Source: Streptomyces canus 299MFChir4.1
GTDB taxonomy: Bacteria; Actinomycetota; Actinomycetes; Streptomycetales; Streptomycetaceae
Direction of reading: 5' to 3'
DNA: 64,000 nucleotides
NCBI RefSeq assembly: GCF_000383615.1
Contig: NZ_KB911598.1
Span: 46,620-110,619 of the forward strand
Below the pieces are notes generated by a model, which saw only the letters and a program-made list of their open reading frames with translations, ran no database searches and was not told the DNA's origin. A program made the position numbers and the translations under genes. Position 1 is the stretch's first letter. Each line of letters opens with the position of its first letter. Shown piece by piece: positions 17,465-26,162 of this stretch.

Positions 17465-19732
17465 TTGTCCCTGACCCACCGCGCCCTCGTCCGACGCAGA
17501 CGCGCAAGTGCCCTTGCCCTCACCGCCGTTGGCTCCCTGCTCGTGGTGGCCGCCCCCGGCCTGGCCGGTGCGGCCCCGGCGGACCCGGGGCGTGCGAAGA
17601 TCACTGCCACCCCCCGGGCCGGCGCGACCCAGACCTCCCTGACGCCCGCCCGCCGCACCGCCCTGGTCAAGAGCGCCCGGTCCGCGGCGGCCGAGACGGC
17701 GCGGCGCATCGGTCTCGGCGCCAAGGAGAAGCTCGTCGTCAAGGACGTCATCGCCGATGCCGACGGCACCACGCACACCCGCTACGAGCGCACCTTCGCC
17801 GGCCTGCCCGTCCTGGGCGGCGACCTCGTCGTCCATGACAGCAGCGGCCGTACGACCGTCACCAAGGCGAACGCGGCACGCCTCTCGGTGTCCACTCTCA
17901 GCCCGAAGATCACGGCTGCCGGGGCCACCGACAAGGCTCTCGCGGCCTCGAAGAAGGATCACGTCAAGCGCGCCGAGGTGGAGAACTCCTCCCGGCGGGT
18001 CATCTGGGCCGGCACCGGCAAGCCCGTCCTCGCCTGGGAGACCCTGGTGAAGGGCGTCCAGCGGGACGGCACGCCCAGCGAGCTCCAGGTCGTCACCGAT
18101 GCCGCCACCGGCAAGGAACTCCTGGCCGCCGAGAAGGTGCACACCGGCGAGGGCACCGGCCAGTACGTCGGCACGGTCCCGCTCGGCACCACCCCCTCCG
18201 GATCGGCGTACCAACTCGTCGACCCCGACCGCGCCGGACACAAGACGTACGACCTGAACCAGGGCACCTCGGGCACCGGCACCCTGTTCACGGACGACAA
18301 CGATGTCTGGGGCACCGGCCTGCCGTCCAACCGCCAGACCGCGGGCGTCGACGTGGCCTTCGGGGCCGCGGCCACCTGGGACTTCTACAAGGAGGCCTAC
18401 GGTCGCAACGGCATCCGCAACGACGGTGTCGCCGCCTACAGCCGCGCCCACTACGGCAGCAACTACGTCAACGCCTTCTGGCAGGACTCCTGCTTCTGCA
18501 TGACCTACGGCGACGGCTCGGGCAACACCCACCCGCTCACCGCGCTCGACGTGGCCGCCCACGAGATGAGCCACGGTGTCACCGCCGCCACCGCGGGCCT
18601 GGTCTACTCGGGCGAGTCCGGCGGCCTGAACGAGGCGACCTCCGACATCTTCGCCGCCGCCGTCGAGTTCCACGAGAACCTCGCGGCCGACCCCGGCGAC
18701 TACTTCGTCGGCGAGAAGATCGACATCAACGGCGACGGCACGCCGCTGCGTTACATGGACAAGCCCTCCAAGGACGGTGACTCCAGGGACAGTTGGAGCT
18801 CCGACCTGGGCGGCATCGACGTCCACTACTCGTCCGGCCCCGCGAACCACTTCTTCTACCTGCTCTCCGAGGGCAGCGGCGCCAAGACGGTCAACGGTGT
18901 CTCCTACGACAGCCCGACCTACGACGGCCGTCCCGTCACCGGCATCGGCATCGAGAACGCCGCCGCGATCTGGTACCGCGCGCTGACGACGTACATGACC
19001 TCGACGACCAACTACGCCGGCGCCCGCACCGCCACCCTGTCCGCCGCCGCCGACCTGTTCGGCGCCTACAGTCCGACCTACCTCGCCGTCGCCGACTCCT
19101 GGGCCGCGATCAACGTCGGCAACCGCATCGCCCTGGGCGTCAACCTCGCCCCGGTCGCCGACCAGACCAGCGGCCTCAACCAGGCGGTCAGCCTCCAGCT
19201 GGACGCCTACACCACCAACACCGACGCCACCCTGACCTACGAGGCCAGCGGCCTGCCCGACGGCCTGACCATCAGCCCGACCGGTCTGATCAGCGGCAGC
19301 CCGACCACCCTCGGCACCGGCGACGTCACCGTCAAGGTGACCGACAGCACCGGCGCGAGCGCCTCGGAGACCTTCAGCTGGCACATCGCCTACGTCTACG
19401 CCAACGCCACCCGGGTGGACATTCCCGACAACGGGGCCGCAGTGGAGTCCCCGGTGACCATCTCCGGCCGCGACGGCAACGCCTCCGCGACCACCACGGT
19501 CTACGTCAACATCGTCCACACCTACCGCGGTGACCTGACCGTGGATCTCGTCGGCCCCAACGGCACCGTCTACTCCCTGCTCAACCGCAGCGGCGGCTCC
19601 GCCGACAACGTCGACCAGACCTTCACGGTCGACGCCTCCGCACAACCGCTCAACGGCACCTGGAAGTTGCGCGTGCAGGACCGGGCGTCCATCGACGTCG
19701 GGTACATCGCGCGCTGGCAGTTGGCTCCCTGA
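17465..19732 (+). CDS. Secreted M4 (thermolysin-like) metalloprotease with P domain
   Basis: About 755 residues from TTG 17465 (SLTHRALVRRRRAS..., an Arg-rich signal peptide cleaved near AGAAPADP). A propeptide with FTP and PepSY-like parts precedes the catalytic domain. AAHEMSHGVTAATAG carries the zinc-binding HExxH (His at about 366 and 370, Glu at 367), and GGLNEATSD the third ligand Glu. Downstream are an Ig-like He_PIG domain (about 560-650) and a proprotein-convertase P domain (HTYRGDLTVDLVGPNGT) at the C-terminus. Zymogen activation and extracellular protein breakdown are expected. It is followed by a strong terminator. Confidence 0.92.
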   Translation: MSLTHRALVRRRRASALALTAVGSLLVVAAPGLAGAAPADPGRAKITATPRAGATQTSLTPARRTALVKSARSAAAETARRIGLGAKEKLVVKDVIADADGTTHTRYERTFAGLPVLGGDLVVHDSSGRTTVTKANAARLSVSTLSPKITAAGATDKALAASKKDHVKRAEVENSSRRVIWAGTGKPVLAWETLVKGVQRDGTPSELQVVTDAATGKELLAAEKVHTGEGTGQYVGTVPLGTTPSGSAYQLVDPDRAGHKTYDLNQGTSGTGTLFTDDNDVWGTGLPSNRQTAGVDVAFGAAATWDFYKEAYGRNGIRNDGVAAYSRAHYGSNYVNAFWQDSCFCMTYGDGSGNTHPLTALDVAAHEMSHGVTAATAGLVYSGESGGLNEATSDIFAAAVEFHENLAADPGDYFVGEKIDINGDGTPLRYMDKPSKDGDSRDSWSSDLGGIDVHYSSGPANHFFYLLSEGSGAKTVNGVSYDSPTYDGRPVTGIGIENAAAIWYRALTTYMTSTTNYAGARTATLSAAADLFGAYSPTYLAVADSWAAINVGNRIALGVNLAPVADQTSGLNQAVSLQLDAYTTNTDATLTYEASGLPDGLTISPTGLISGSPTTLGTGDVTVKVTDSTGASASETFSWHIAYVYANATRVDIPDNGAAVESPVTISGRDGNASATTTVYVNIVHTYRGDLTVDLVGPNGTVYSLLNRSGGSADNVDQTFTVDASAQPLNGTWKLRVQDRASIDVGYIARWQLAP

Positions 19733-19749
19733 CCTGACAGCACCGCCCG

Positions 19750-19778
19750 CCGCCCGGATCCCTCAGGGATCCGGGCGG
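19750..19778 (+). terminator. Terminator after the M4 protease gene
   Basis: A 13-bp perfect stem (CCGCCCGGATCCC / GGGATCCGGGCGG) with a 3-base loop and a following TT. Confidence 0.85.
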
Positions 19779-19921
19779 TTCAGTTCGAGGCCTGTGGAAG
19801 ACCGTTGACCGAGATCGCGGCTGAAAGTCGGCGACGTCGACGGCGAGTTTCGGCCGACCGGGCGAACTCCTCTCGTCCGTCAGCACGTTCGGGTGACTCC
19901 TCTGGTGGGTCCTCGCCCTGT

Positions 19922-19932
19922 CGAAAGTTTCG
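19922..19932. promoter_or_regulatory. CGAA-N3-TTCG xylan-regulon-type box upstream of GH62
   Basis: CGAAAGTTTCG, a palindromic element with its centre 34 bp before the predicted -35 of the GH62 gene. The same half-sites with the same 3-base spacing occur twice before the GH10 xylanase (54758, 55058). CGAA/TTCG inverted repeats are known upstream of Streptomyces xylanase genes. Confidence 0.65.
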
Positions 19933-19960
19933 GGATTCCCGGCGAATCATGCGAGAAGTA

Positions 19961-19988
19961 TTGACGCCGTTCCGCGGTTCCCTATCAT
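19961..19988 (+). promoter_or_regulatory. Predicted promoter of the GH62 gene
   Basis: TTGACG (19961-19966) and TATCAT (19983-19988) with 16-bp spacing. The predicted start leaves a leader of about 240 bases before ATG 20235. The leader has an in-frame extension that does not look like protein. Confidence 0.6.
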
Positions 19989-20234
19989 CCAGATTGCTCG
20001 ATAGTTCGACTGTTGTTCGGCATGGCGAACGAGAGGGCCGCTCCCGAGCCGCAAGGGGTATGCCGCGCGATGCATATGTCATGGTCTTGTCAACCCCGCT
20101 TTCGCCGTCGTGTGCTGACGGCGGCCACCGGCCCTTCGCCGCCACGGACCGCTACGCACCGCACCACCTCGACAGTCCGGCCGGCCTCCAGGTGGGGCAG
20201 CCGGAACCGCTCACTCAAGGACAACGAGGTCCCC

Positions 20235-21659
20235 ATGCGCAGACGTAGTTTCGACCGCGGACGTATGTCCGTGGTGCTCGCCGCCGTGGTGGCGGCCCTG
20301 GTCGCGTTGGCGGCGATGCTCGTCGCCAACCCGGCTCAGGCGGCCACCAGCGGCGCCTTGCGCGGTGTCGCCGCCGGCCGATGTCTCGATGTGCCGAATT
20401 CCAGCCAGACCGACGGCACGTACCTGCAGATCTGGGACTGCTCGGGCGGGACCAACCAGCAGTGGACGGCGACGGACAGCAACCAGCTGACCGTGTTCGG
20501 CAACAAGTGCCTCGATGTTCCGGGCCACGCCACCACGGCCGGTACGCGCGTGCAGATCTGGACCTGCAGCGGGGGTGCGAACCAGCAGTGGCGGGTGAAC
20601 TCCGACGGCACGATCGTCGGCGTGGAGTCCGGACTGTGCCTGGACGTCACGGGCTCCGGTACGGCCAACGGCACGGCGGTGGAGATCTGGACGTGCAACG
20701 GCGCCGGAAACCAGAAGTGGACCGGCCTGTCCGGGACGACCCCGCCGGGCGGTGGCAACTGCACTCTGCCGTCCTCGTACCGGTGGACGTCGACGGGAGC
20801 GTTGGCGCAGCCCGCGAACGGGTGGGTCTCGCTGAAGGACTTCACCAACGTGACGTACAACGGCAAGCACCTGGTCTACGCGTCGAACGTGTCGGGATCG
20901 TCGTACGGCTCGATGGCGTTCGCTCCCTTCACGAACTGGTCCGACATGGCGTCGGCCCGCCAGACCGGGATGAGCCAGGCCACGGTGGCGCCCACGCTGT
21001 TCTACTTCGCGCCCAAGAACATCTGGGTGCTGGCGTACCAGTGGGGTCAGTGGCCCTTCATCTACCGCACGTCGAGCGACCCCACCAACCCCAACGGCTG
21101 GTCCGCGCCGCAGCCCCTGTTCACCGGCAGCATCTCCGGCGCCGCCCCGATCGACCAGACCCTGATCGGGGACGACCAGAACATGTACCTGTTCTTCGCC
21201 GGTGACAACGGCAAGATCTACCGGGCGAGCATGCCGATCGGGAACTTCCCGGGCAACTTCGGCTCGTCGTACACGACGGTCATGAGCGACACGGTGAAGA
21301 ACCTGTTCGAAGCACCGGAGGTGTACAAGGTCCAGGGCCAGAACCAGTACCTGATGATCGTCGAGGCTCGGGGTGCGAACGAGCAGCGCTTCTTCCGCTC
21401 GTTCACGGCCTCCAGCCTGAACGGTTCGTGGACCCCGCAGGCCGCCACCGAGTCCAACCCCTTCGCGGGCAAGGCCAACAGCGGTGCCACCTGGACCAAC
21501 GACATCAGCCACGGTGACCTGGTCCGCAACAACCCCGACCAGACCAAGACCATCGACCCCTGCAACCTGCAGCTCCTCTACCAGGGCAAGTCCCCCAGCG
21601 CGAGCGGCCCCTACGACCAACTGCCGTGGCGGCCGGGCGTCCTCACCCTGCAACGCTGA
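20235..21659 (+). CDS. GH62 alpha-L-arabinofuranosidase with N-terminal CBM13
   Basis: A 474-residue secreted enzyme removing arabinofuranose from arabinoxylan. ATG 20235 follows GAGG (20226-20229). The signal peptide ends near NPAQA-A (36). A CBM13 trefoil with three QxW repeats is at about 38-165, followed by a Gly/Pro linker. The GH62 propeller then runs from CTLPSSYRW to VLTLQR, with LKDFTNVTYNGKHLVYAS, WVLAYQWG and LFEAPEVYKVQGQ, which carries a catalytic Glu. The lectin is N-terminal here, unlike in the cassette at 1-9215. It shares a CGAA-N3-TTCG upstream box with the xylanase at 55509, and the two enzymes would act together on xylan. Confidence 0.93.
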   Translation: MRRRSFDRGRMSVVLAAVVAALVALAAMLVANPAQAATSGALRGVAAGRCLDVPNSSQTDGTYLQIWDCSGGTNQQWTATDSNQLTVFGNKCLDVPGHATTAGTRVQIWTCSGGANQQWRVNSDGTIVGVESGLCLDVTGSGTANGTAVEIWTCNGAGNQKWTGLSGTTPPGGGNCTLPSSYRWTSTGALAQPANGWVSLKDFTNVTYNGKHLVYASNVSGSSYGSMAFAPFTNWSDMASARQTGMSQATVAPTLFYFAPKNIWVLAYQWGQWPFIYRTSSDPTNPNGWSAPQPLFTGSISGAAPIDQTLIGDDQNMYLFFAGDNGKIYRASMPIGNFPGNFGSSYTTVMSDTVKNLFEAPEVYKVQGQNQYLMIVEARGANEQRFFRSFTASSLNGSWTPQAATESNPFAGKANSGATWTNDISHGDLVRNNPDQTKTIDPCNLQLLYQGKSPSASGPYDQLPWRPGVLTLQR

Positions 21660-21683
21660 CCGTCGACCCGTACTCATCGCGTC

Positions 21684-21718
21684 GAGGAACCCCAGCCGCG
21701 CGTCGGCTGGGGTTCCTC
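21684..21718 (+). terminator. Terminator after the GH62 gene
   Basis: A 15-bp perfect stem (GAGGAACCCCAGCCG and its complement) with a 5-base loop, 24 bases after the stop codon. Confidence 0.88.
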
Positions 21719-22034
21719 CGCAGGGCCGCCGATCGCGCTTCGCGTCGGGCCGAAGTCGGGGGGCGCCCTGAGGTGCAGGGCAGGCAGGTGCTGGGCGAGG
21801 CCGGGTACGGCTGTCTCGACGCGCGGGGCTTCCGGCTGGAGGGCGCCGACTTCCATGAGTACATGCCACCTCGAATGCTCCGGCTGCACGCGCATGGTCT
21901 ACGGCTACCACCTGGGCGTCTCCCTGGCCGCCGACTCCGGTGACGACGGGATCAAACGATCTGTGACACCGCTGTGACCGGAGGTGTGGGTTCCACCACA
22001 GCCCACTTGGGCGTCCCCCTGGTGGAGTGGGCGG
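21719..22034. other. Gap without recognisable gene
   Basis: A 316-bp stretch between the GH62 terminator and the lipoprotein gene. Short open frames exist but match no family I know; only an SD-like GGAG near 22023 stands out. Confidence 0.4.
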
Positions 22035-23060
22035 ATGTCGACCGCCTCCCGCACTACTCCCGCCGTCCTCGCCGCCGCCCTGCTGCTCGCCGCCTGCGGT
22101 TCTGAGAGCGCTTCGTCCGGCGGGGAGGTCGGGGAGGGTGACGGCGGTCCGGTCCGGGCCGAGGCGCTGTGCCCGTCGGACTTCGCCCGGTACGGCAGCG
22201 CATCCTCGGAGCCGTCCGTTCGCCCCTCCGGCACGCCGACCGCGCTGCCGCTGCCCTCCGTGAACGGTGTGGCCGAGGACGGCGTCAAGATCACCGCGCT
22301 GTACGCCTGGGGCCTCGAGAGCGGCTGCGCGGGAGTCGACAACAGCGCGGACTTCGAGCTCACCAACCAGCAGACGGAGACCGCCACTTACACGCTGACC
22401 TTCGGGTTCCTCTCGGCCTCCGGAGGCGCGGTCGACAACGCGGAGCAGACCGTCGAGGCGGTCGGGCCGGGACAGACTGTCAAGGGCACCGTCGTCGTGG
22501 GGGAGAGGGACGGTGACGCCCCCGAGGTGACGGGAGTGAAGGTGATCAAGGTGCGGAGCGTTCCTCAAGCCGAGGCGTCGTCCGCCTCGGGAACCTGCCC
22601 GAAGTCGGGCATGCGCCTTTACGCCGACGAGGGCGACGCGGCAATGGGGTTGCGCGCCGTCGGCCTGCACCTGGTCAACTGCGGTACCCGCCCCATTCGG
22701 CTCACCGGCTACCCGAGAGTCACGATCCAGGACGAGGACCACCGCCCCGTGGACGGCGTACGGATTCTCCGGGGGACCGATCAGATCAGTACCGGTCTCG
22801 GAGGCGACAGGGGCCCCCAGCCGGTCGTCCTGCGTCCGGGTGAGGCCGCGGTGGCCGGGCTGGCCTGGCGCAACACCACCCAGGCCGGCGAACCGGTGAA
22901 CGCGCCGTACGTCCGCGTCTGGGCCGAGCCCGCAGCCGATCCCGTGATGGTCGTGCCGGAACTCGACCTCGGGACGACCGGAAGGCTCGGCGTCGGTCCG
23001 TGGCGGAAGGACGAGACGCACAGGGACCCCGCGGGCGGCACCGCAGCCGAGCGTCCGTGA
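22035..23060 (+). CDS. DUF4232-type lipoprotein
   Basis: A 341-residue exported lipoprotein of unknown function. ATG 22035 (MSTASRTTPAVL) follows GGTGGAG. The lipobox LLAAC gives lipidation at about Cys20. The C-terminal half has the DUF4232 pattern: MGLRAVGLHLVNCGTRPIRLTGYP, a paired Cys and VVLRPGEAAVAGLAWRNT. The N-terminal half is a second beta-sandwich-like domain rich in Thr and Ser. Its GTGA overlaps the start of the next membrane protein gene, indicating one transcript. Role unknown; such proteins sit on the outer face of the membrane. Confidence 0.8.
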   Translation: MSTASRTTPAVLAAALLLAACGSESASSGGEVGEGDGGPVRAEALCPSDFARYGSASSEPSVRPSGTPTALPLPSVNGVAEDGVKITALYAWGLESGCAGVDNSADFELTNQQTETATYTLTFGFLSASGGAVDNAEQTVEAVGPGQTVKGTVVVGERDGDAPEVTGVKVIKVRSVPQAEASSASGTCPKSGMRLYADEGDAAMGLRAVGLHLVNCGTRPIRLTGYPRVTIQDEDHRPVDGVRILRGTDQISTGLGGDRGPQPVVLRPGEAAVAGLAWRNTTQAGEPVNAPYVRVWAEPAADPVMVVPELDLGTTGRLGVGPWRKDETHRDPAGGTAAERP

Positions 23061-23672
23061 TCGCGCTCCTCGTCGTGATCGGGTGCGCGCTCGCCGTGTA
23101 CGTCCTCGCGCATCCGCGTATCGCGTCCGGGTTCAAGGTGCTTCTCCTGACCGCGCCACCCGTGGCCGGAGTCGTCTGGCTCCTGGTCGAGGTGTACGAG
23201 AGGCGGTTCACCGCCGGGGTCGTCGTAGCGGTGTTCGTCGTCATGCTGATCGCGCTGATCGGGCTTCTCGCCCACCCTCGCCTGCCGACCTGGTCGAAGA
23301 TGATCGTGTTCGGCACGGTTCCGGTGGCGGCGCTGACCTGGCTGCTGATCGTCACGGCGGACGACACGCTGAAGGACCCCGGCGAGGACCCGTGCTCCCT
23401 GTACTACGGAGGGGTCGGCGGCTCGAAGGCGTTTCCCCCCACAGGCGTACTGCCGCTACGAGGACGGCAGCACTCACGACCTCGCCACCGGCACCCAGTT
23501 CGTGTTCTGGGTCTGCTTCGCCATCAGTCTGGCGCTGCTGTCGGTCGGCCTGTGGCAGGCCGTACGGCACCCGAGGACGCTGGCGCGGCAGCGACATCAC
23601 TCCGTCGACTCCAGAACGCGGGCGAGGGTCCGGCGCCCCATTCTGCTCATCGTCGGATTGCTCTCGACGTAG
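23057..23672 (+). pseudogene. Small membrane protein gene with an apparent frameshift
   Basis: Starts at GTG 23057, overlapping the lipoprotein stop by 4 bases. Frame one codes four likely membrane segments (VIALLVVIGCALAVYVLAH, VLLLTAPPVAGVVWLLVEV, VVVAVFVVMLIALIGLL, IVFGTVPVAALTWLLIV) up to YYGGVGGSKAF. At the six-C run 23435-23440 the protein-like reading moves one frame: removing one C gives AFPQAYCRYEDGSTHDLATG, then a further membrane helix (FVFWVCFAISLALLSVGLW) and a stop at 23670-23672. So the gene is either a frameshift pseudogene or carries a homopolymer sequencing error. The restored 3' end overlaps the convergent phosphotransferase gene by 76 bases. Confidence 0.7.
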
Positions 23673-24487
23673 TACCAGACCACACCCATCGCCTGTTGGA
23701 ACGCCCATGCCTTGCCGCGCTCCCACTCCAGATCGTCGCAGCCCAGCGCCCGCCGGAGCACGTCCCGCGGGCCCGGCCGCAACAGGTGCCAGGCGCTGAC
23801 CAGATCCAGTGCGGGGTCGGCCGGGCCGAACCCGCCGGTGTCGAGTACGCCACCGAGCCGGCCTCCCGTGACCAGGACGTTGCCGGGAATCAGGTCACCA
23901 TGGCTCATCACGTCGGCGCCCGCGCGTGGCAACTCCCGGAGGCGGCCCCACACTTGGCGCAGCCGGGGCACGTCGAGCAGCTCCTTGCTCTCCTCGAAGC
24001 ACTTCGCCATCCAAGCGTCGTGGTCGGCGAGAACGCCGCCACGACCCTCGCCGCTGAACGTCCGCCCCCGCGTCTCGGCGCCCCGCAGGGCTGCGATGAA
24101 GGCCGCAAGGTCCTCGGCAAAGGCGGGCGACCCACTCGGGTCGGCGTCAGAGGCGACCGTTCCCGGCAGCCAGGTCTGGACCGACCACGGCATGGGGTAA
24201 CCCGCTCCAGGCTTTCCCAGGGCGACGGGTGTGGGGGCGGGGAACCGAGACACCTGTGCCAGCTCCGCGCTCGCCTCGGCTTCCTGTTCCAGAACCGCCA
24301 GCGCCTCGGCGGCATCGACCAGACGTAGTGGGAAACGTGCGGAGAGGTCGTCCCCGATGCGGAAGATGGCGTTGACCGTCCCGGCCGACGACTGGGGCTG
24401 GATCGCCTTGCCGCTCCACCGAGGGAACTGTTCTTGGACCAAGGACGCAACGATTTCGGTCGTCACGTCCACTTGGTCGTCGTGCAT
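23597..24487 (-). CDS. Aminoglycoside phosphotransferase (APH)-family kinase
   Basis: About 296 residues of the APH/choline-kinase-like fold. Seen: an SSAGTVNAIFRIGDDL ATP-binding start, the catalytic MSHGDLIPGNVLV loop (Asp and Asn), and GGVLDTGGFGPADPALDL, the DFG-like metal-binding motif. ATG 24487 (MHDDQVDVTTE) is preferred; ATG 24520 is 11 residues upstream and neither has a strong SD. Such proteins phosphorylate small hydroxylated molecules including antibiotics; the substrate is not readable. Convergent with the membrane-protein gene. Confidence 0.85.
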   Translation of the reverse strand: MHDDQVDVTTEIVASLVQEQFPRWSGKAIQPQSSAGTVNAIFRIGDDLSARFPLRLVDAAEALAVLEQEAEASAELAQVSRFPAPTPVALGKPGAGYPMPWSVQTWLPGTVASDADPSGSPAFAEDLAAFIAALRGAETRGRTFSGEGRGGVLADHDAWMAKCFEESKELLDVPRLRQVWGRLRELPRAGADVMSHGDLIPGNVLVTGGRLGGVLDTGGFGPADPALDLVSAWHLLRPGPRDVLRRALGCDDLEWERGKAWAFQQAMGVVWYYVESNPTMSRMGRRTLARVLESTE

Positions 24488-24556
24488 GGTCAATCTCGCG
24501 GGCCTTTCCAGTGGTCCCATGCGAAGCGCCGGAAGCAGACCAAGGCTTCAACGGAG

Positions 24557-25072
24557 TCAGTAGTAGCCCTTCGTGCCATCCAGCAGCTCCCGGACGATGT
24601 CCGCGTGCCCCGCGTGCCGTCCCGTCTCCTCAATCAGGTGGATCAGCATCCAGCGGAGGTTGGCGCTGCCGGAGCGGAAGCCGGTGTGGCGACCGATGTC
24701 GTCAAGGGAGGCCGCGGCGACGATCGCGTTGCTCCGGGCGCACTGGGCGTCGTATTCCGCGACGAGCTCGGCGACAGGGCGGCCTTCGGTGTGCCAGTCG
24801 GCGTCCTCGCGCGACTCGTCGAACGACGGGTTCTGCTTCTCGTCGCCGCCGAGGAACAGCACCTCAAGCCATGTGTGCTCGGTCCAGCGCATATGGGAGA
24901 TGAGACCGGCCATCGTCATGGCCGGCGAGGTCGGGATGACCGAGCGGTGCGCGTCGTCGTCGCTCAGCCCCTCGCACTTCCACCGAAGGATCTGCCGCTG
25001 CAGGTCCAACCATCCGATGAGCGCGGTGCGTTCGTCCGCCTGGAGCGGCGGGCGTGCCAGTTCCGATGCCAT
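24557..25072 (-). CDS. DinB-family (DUF664) protein
   Basis: A 171-residue protein with the four-helix DinB/mycothiol-dependent enzyme fold. ATG 25072 (MASELARPPLQADERT) is chosen; the upstream frame lacks family similarity. The metal-binding His positions fit LISHMRWTEHTWLEVLF and EETGRHAGHADIVRELLDG, the typical ends of actinobacterial DUF664 proteins. Members include mycothiol S-transferases in stress defence; the function here is inferred only at fold level. It lies just upstream of the phosphotransferase gene on the same strand (69-base gap). Confidence 0.85.
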   Translation of the reverse strand: MASELARPPLQADERTALIGWLDLQRQILRWKCEGLSDDDAHRSVIPTSPAMTMAGLISHMRWTEHTWLEVLFLGGDEKQNPSFDESREDADWHTEGRPVAELVAEYDAQCARSNAIVAAASLDDIGRHTGFRSGSANLRWMLIHLIEETGRHAGHADIVRELLDGTKGYY

Positions 25073-25180
25073 GTCGACGCACGCTACCGGGGGCGTGCAC
25101 GGGAGGCACCTGGGTTTACGGGGTGGTTCGCCACCCTCGCGATCAAGAACGCCGCCGACGAGCGCCCGCTGGTCCCGCAC

Positions 25181-25639
25181 CTACGCGCCCTTGTCGTCAT
25201 CACGCAGGGAACGGATCATCCTCTGCAGGACCCGGAACGCCTCTGACTGCTCGGTCTCATTCAGGCCTGCCAGCATCCTGGCCTCGACGGACCGCACGGC
25301 CGCGCTCGCCTTCTCTAGGCTTCGTCGGCCGCGAGGCGTGAGCCGCGTGGGAAGCACCTTCCCGACGGGGGCCTCCGCAGGCCTGGTCACGTAGCCGTCT
25401 CGTTCCAGGGCCTGGAGCAGCACGTTCATCGTCTGCCGTGTCACGAACGCGCCCCGCGCGAGTTCGGAGTTGGACAAGCCCGGTCGTTGCGCCAGCAGTT
25501 CGAGGCAGGAGTAGTGCGTCACGCTCATCCCGAGCGGCCGCAGCACTTCCTCCATCGCCGCGCGGAGGGCGCTCGACGCTTCTTTGAGCAGGTAGCCCAG
25601 GGACGTCTCCAGGTCGACGCCGACACCTTCTTGACTCAT
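25181..25639 (-). CDS. MarR-family transcriptional regulator
   Basis: A 152-residue winged-helix regulator from ATG 25639 (MSQEGVGVDLE). The core includes ELLAQRPGLSNSELARGAFVTRQTMNVLLQALERDGYV, the recognition helix and wing. The upstream in-frame extension to 26059 is the antisense of the divergent gene and is discarded. Two TGTCAG-N4-CTGACA palindromes lie between this gene and the divergent VOC gene, one of them over this start codon, so autorepression and control of the neighbour are expected. Confidence 0.9.
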   Translation of the reverse strand: MSQEGVGVDLETSLGYLLKEASSALRAAMEEVLRPLGMSVTHYSCLELLAQRPGLSNSELARGAFVTRQTMNVLLQALERDGYVTRPAEAPVGKVLPTRLTPRGRRSLEKASAAVRSVEARMLAGLNETEQSEAFRVLQRMIRSLRDDDKGA

Positions 25640-25655
25640 GTCAGCATTCTGACAT
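25638..25655. promoter_or_regulatory. MarR operator 1
   Basis: ATGTCAG-catt-CTGACAT, 7-bp arms around 4 bases, overlapping the marR-type start codon. Its centre is 28 bp from operator 2. Confidence 0.8.
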
Positions 25656-25666
25656 AGGTTCGTGCA

Positions 25667-25682
25667 TGTCAGAAAACTGACA
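25667..25682. promoter_or_regulatory. MarR operator 2
   Basis: TGTCAG-aaaa-CTGACA, the same half-sites and spacing as operator 1, located 21 bases before the VOC gene start. Confidence 0.8.
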
Positions 25683-25702
25683 CGAAAACGAGGAGCGTCA
25701 TC

Positions 25703-26071
25703 ATGCCCGCCACCGGCCCCGACTTCATCTCGCTCCAAGTGCGCGACCTCGCTGCTTCGCAGGCGTTCTACGAGCAGTACCTGGGCGTCGTCCGCTCGGC
25801 GGCCGGACCTCCGCACGCGGTCGTCTTCGAGACGAAGCCGATCGCGTTCGCACTCCGCGACGTCATTCCCGGCACCGACCTCGCATCCGTCGCGCAGCCC
25901 GGCATCGGTGTCGCGATCTGGCTCCACGCCACCGAGGTCCAGGCCATCCACGATGCGCTCGTCGCCGACGGTCACACCATCGTCTCCGCACCGATCGACG
26001 GCCCCTTCGGCCGGACCTTCACCTTCGCCGACCCCGACGGCTACCAGGTCACGCTCCACGACCGCGCCTGA
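25703..26071 (+). CDS. VOC (glyoxalase/bleomycin-resistance) family protein
   Basis: A 122-residue single-module vicinal-oxygen-chelate protein. It starts FISLQVRDLAASQAFYEQYLGV and ends FTFADPDGYQVTLHD, the usual two beta-alpha-beta-beta-beta halves. Members bind metals to isomerise or cleave small molecules or to sequester antibiotics; the ligand is unknown. SD GAGGAG precedes ATG 25703. The divergent MarR gene and paired operators suggest it is induced by a small aromatic or toxic compound, which is inference. Confidence 0.87.
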   Translation: MPATGPDFISLQVRDLAASQAFYEQYLGVVRSAAGPPHAVVFETKPIAFALRDVIPGTDLASVAQPGIGVAIWLHATEVQAIHDALVADGHTIVSAPIDGPFGRTFTFADPDGYQVTLHDRA

Positions 26072-26162
26072 TCGACGGAGCCGTGTTGCTCCGTTCGGGC
26101 CGCGTCATCGCACGTCAGAAACCCGGCGACGTCGGCCGTCCTCCTCGGGATACTGGGGGCCC

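Noticed and set aside
17300..19645. 781-codon minus-strand frame across the M4 protease
   Set aside because: Antisense shadow; Val/Gly/Arg-rich composition typical of frame complements in high-GC DNA.
20013..20234. In-frame N-terminal extension of the GH62 protein
   Set aside because: The SD and signal peptide place the start at 20235; the extension lies in the predicted leader and has no protein-like character.
20211..23021. 936-codon minus-strand frame across the GH62 and lipoprotein genes
   Set aside because: It spans a terminator and two real genes on the other strand, with no recognisable domain.
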